A DNA stretch of 6,113 nucleotides. Source: an uncultured Capnocytophaga sp. Lineage in GTDB: Bacteria > Bacteroidota > Bacteroidia > Flavobacteriales > Flavobacteriaceae. The position numbers and the translations under genes are program-made. Below are positions 5,947 through 6,113 of the stretch, one piece after another. The DNA is taken from contig CAJZFM010000136.1 of assembly GCA_915070235.1 (NCBI GenBank), positions 1-6,113 on the forward strand. The letters run 5' to 3'. Position 1 is the stretch's first letter. Each line of letters starts with the position of its first letter. Below the pieces are notes generated by a model. It saw only the letters and a list, made by a program, of their open reading frames with translations, was not told the origin of the DNA and did no database searches.

Positions 5947-6113
5947 AACACGAATCAATAGTAGAAAAACAATTGTATAGTCCAATTCATTAAGACGCAA
6001 TAAATTGCGTCTCTACGGAAGACTATGCTTTTGGGTAATTGTCTTAGCCAGCGCATGTGTAGAGACGCAATTTATTGCGTCTTAGATAGTTAGTTAATAG
6101 TGTTTTAACTATT
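5914..6113. other. Non-coding 3' flank of the transferase gene
   Basis: I see no gene on either strand in these 200 bases. The stretch holds most of the heptanucleotide array, about 44 bases of featureless AT-rich sequence, the 94-base palindromic element, and a short AT-rich tail. In the tail AATAGT (6096-6101) and ACTATT (6108-6113) could form a small hairpin cut by the window edge. Confidence 0.75.
5991..6084. repeat. 94-bp palindromic REP/MITE-like element with 26-bp perfect inverted repeats
   Basis: The left arm 5991-6016 and right arm 6059-6084 are perfect inverted repeats of 26 bases around a 42-base core. Each arm is itself a hairpin: AGACGCAAT and ATTGCGTCT around a 2-base centre (5993-6001 with 6004-6012; 6063-6071 with 6074-6082). 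The GTAGAGACGC border resembles palindromic repeats I recall as widespread in Bacteroidota and cyanobacteria. Two opposed REP-type hairpins make a BIME-like unit. There is no transposase and no clear target duplication. It could also serve as a bidirectional transcript-end hairpin. Confidence 0.8.

Noticed and set aside
5991..6084. CRISPR array
   Set aside because: There are only two repeat copies, in opposite orientation and separated by 42 bases. CRISPR repeats are direct and regularly spaced, so this is an inverted-repeat element.
5991..6084. Classical rho-independent terminator
   Set aside because: The hairpins are strong but have no U-tract directly after the stem on either strand. Termination is possible but not supported well enough for a terminator call.

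Overview
The window looks like chromosome of a Bacteroidota bacterium, most probably Flavobacteriaceae; a Capnocytophaga-like organism is my best guess from the gene set and protein texture, not a demonstrated identification. The clearest evidence is the promoters. Three carry a Bacteroidota-type -7 box (TAnnTTTG), and one of them has a TTG exactly 19 bases upstream. No gene start is preceded by a Shine-Dalgarno sequence, spacers are AT-rich, and ThyA carries the extra loop before its catalytic cysteine that I associate with Bacteroidota enzymes.

Layout. (1) Bases 33-1061, plus strand: a two-gene unit. An unrecognised membrane-anchored protein with a long repeat-bearing, His/Lys-rich tail is followed after 3 bases by yidD, the membrane-protein insertion factor. 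(2) Bases 1012-4058, minus strand, in transcription order: a Cys/Met-metabolism PLP enzyme (cystathionine gamma-synthase-like), thymidylate synthase thyA, and a D-2-hydroxyacid dehydrogenase. The dehydrogenase converges on yidD and the two coding regions overlap by 50 bases. (3) Bases 4059-4338: a divergent intergenic region with one promoter facing each way. (4) Bases 4339-5913, plus strand: a membrane phosphoethanolamine transferase of the EptA/EptC/CptA/MCR group. (5) Bases 5914-6113: no gene; heptanucleotide repeats, then a 94-base palindromic REP/MITE-like element.

The genes are mostly ordinary housekeeping: sulfur amino acid synthesis, dTMP synthesis, an NAD-dependent dehydrogenase, inner-membrane protein insertion and envelope lipid modification. 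They do not form one pathway. I see no phage, CRISPR, toxin-antitoxin or defence system, and no clearly new multi-gene system.

The less ordinary content lies in the spacers. Degenerate 7-base repeats begin at or within the stop codons of three genes (thyA, the PLP enzyme and the transferase), two of them from the same TAGTGAC family. A perfect 26-base inverted repeat, each arm itself a hairpin, lies downstream of the transferase. The unrecognised gene before yidD is the main protein of unknown role.
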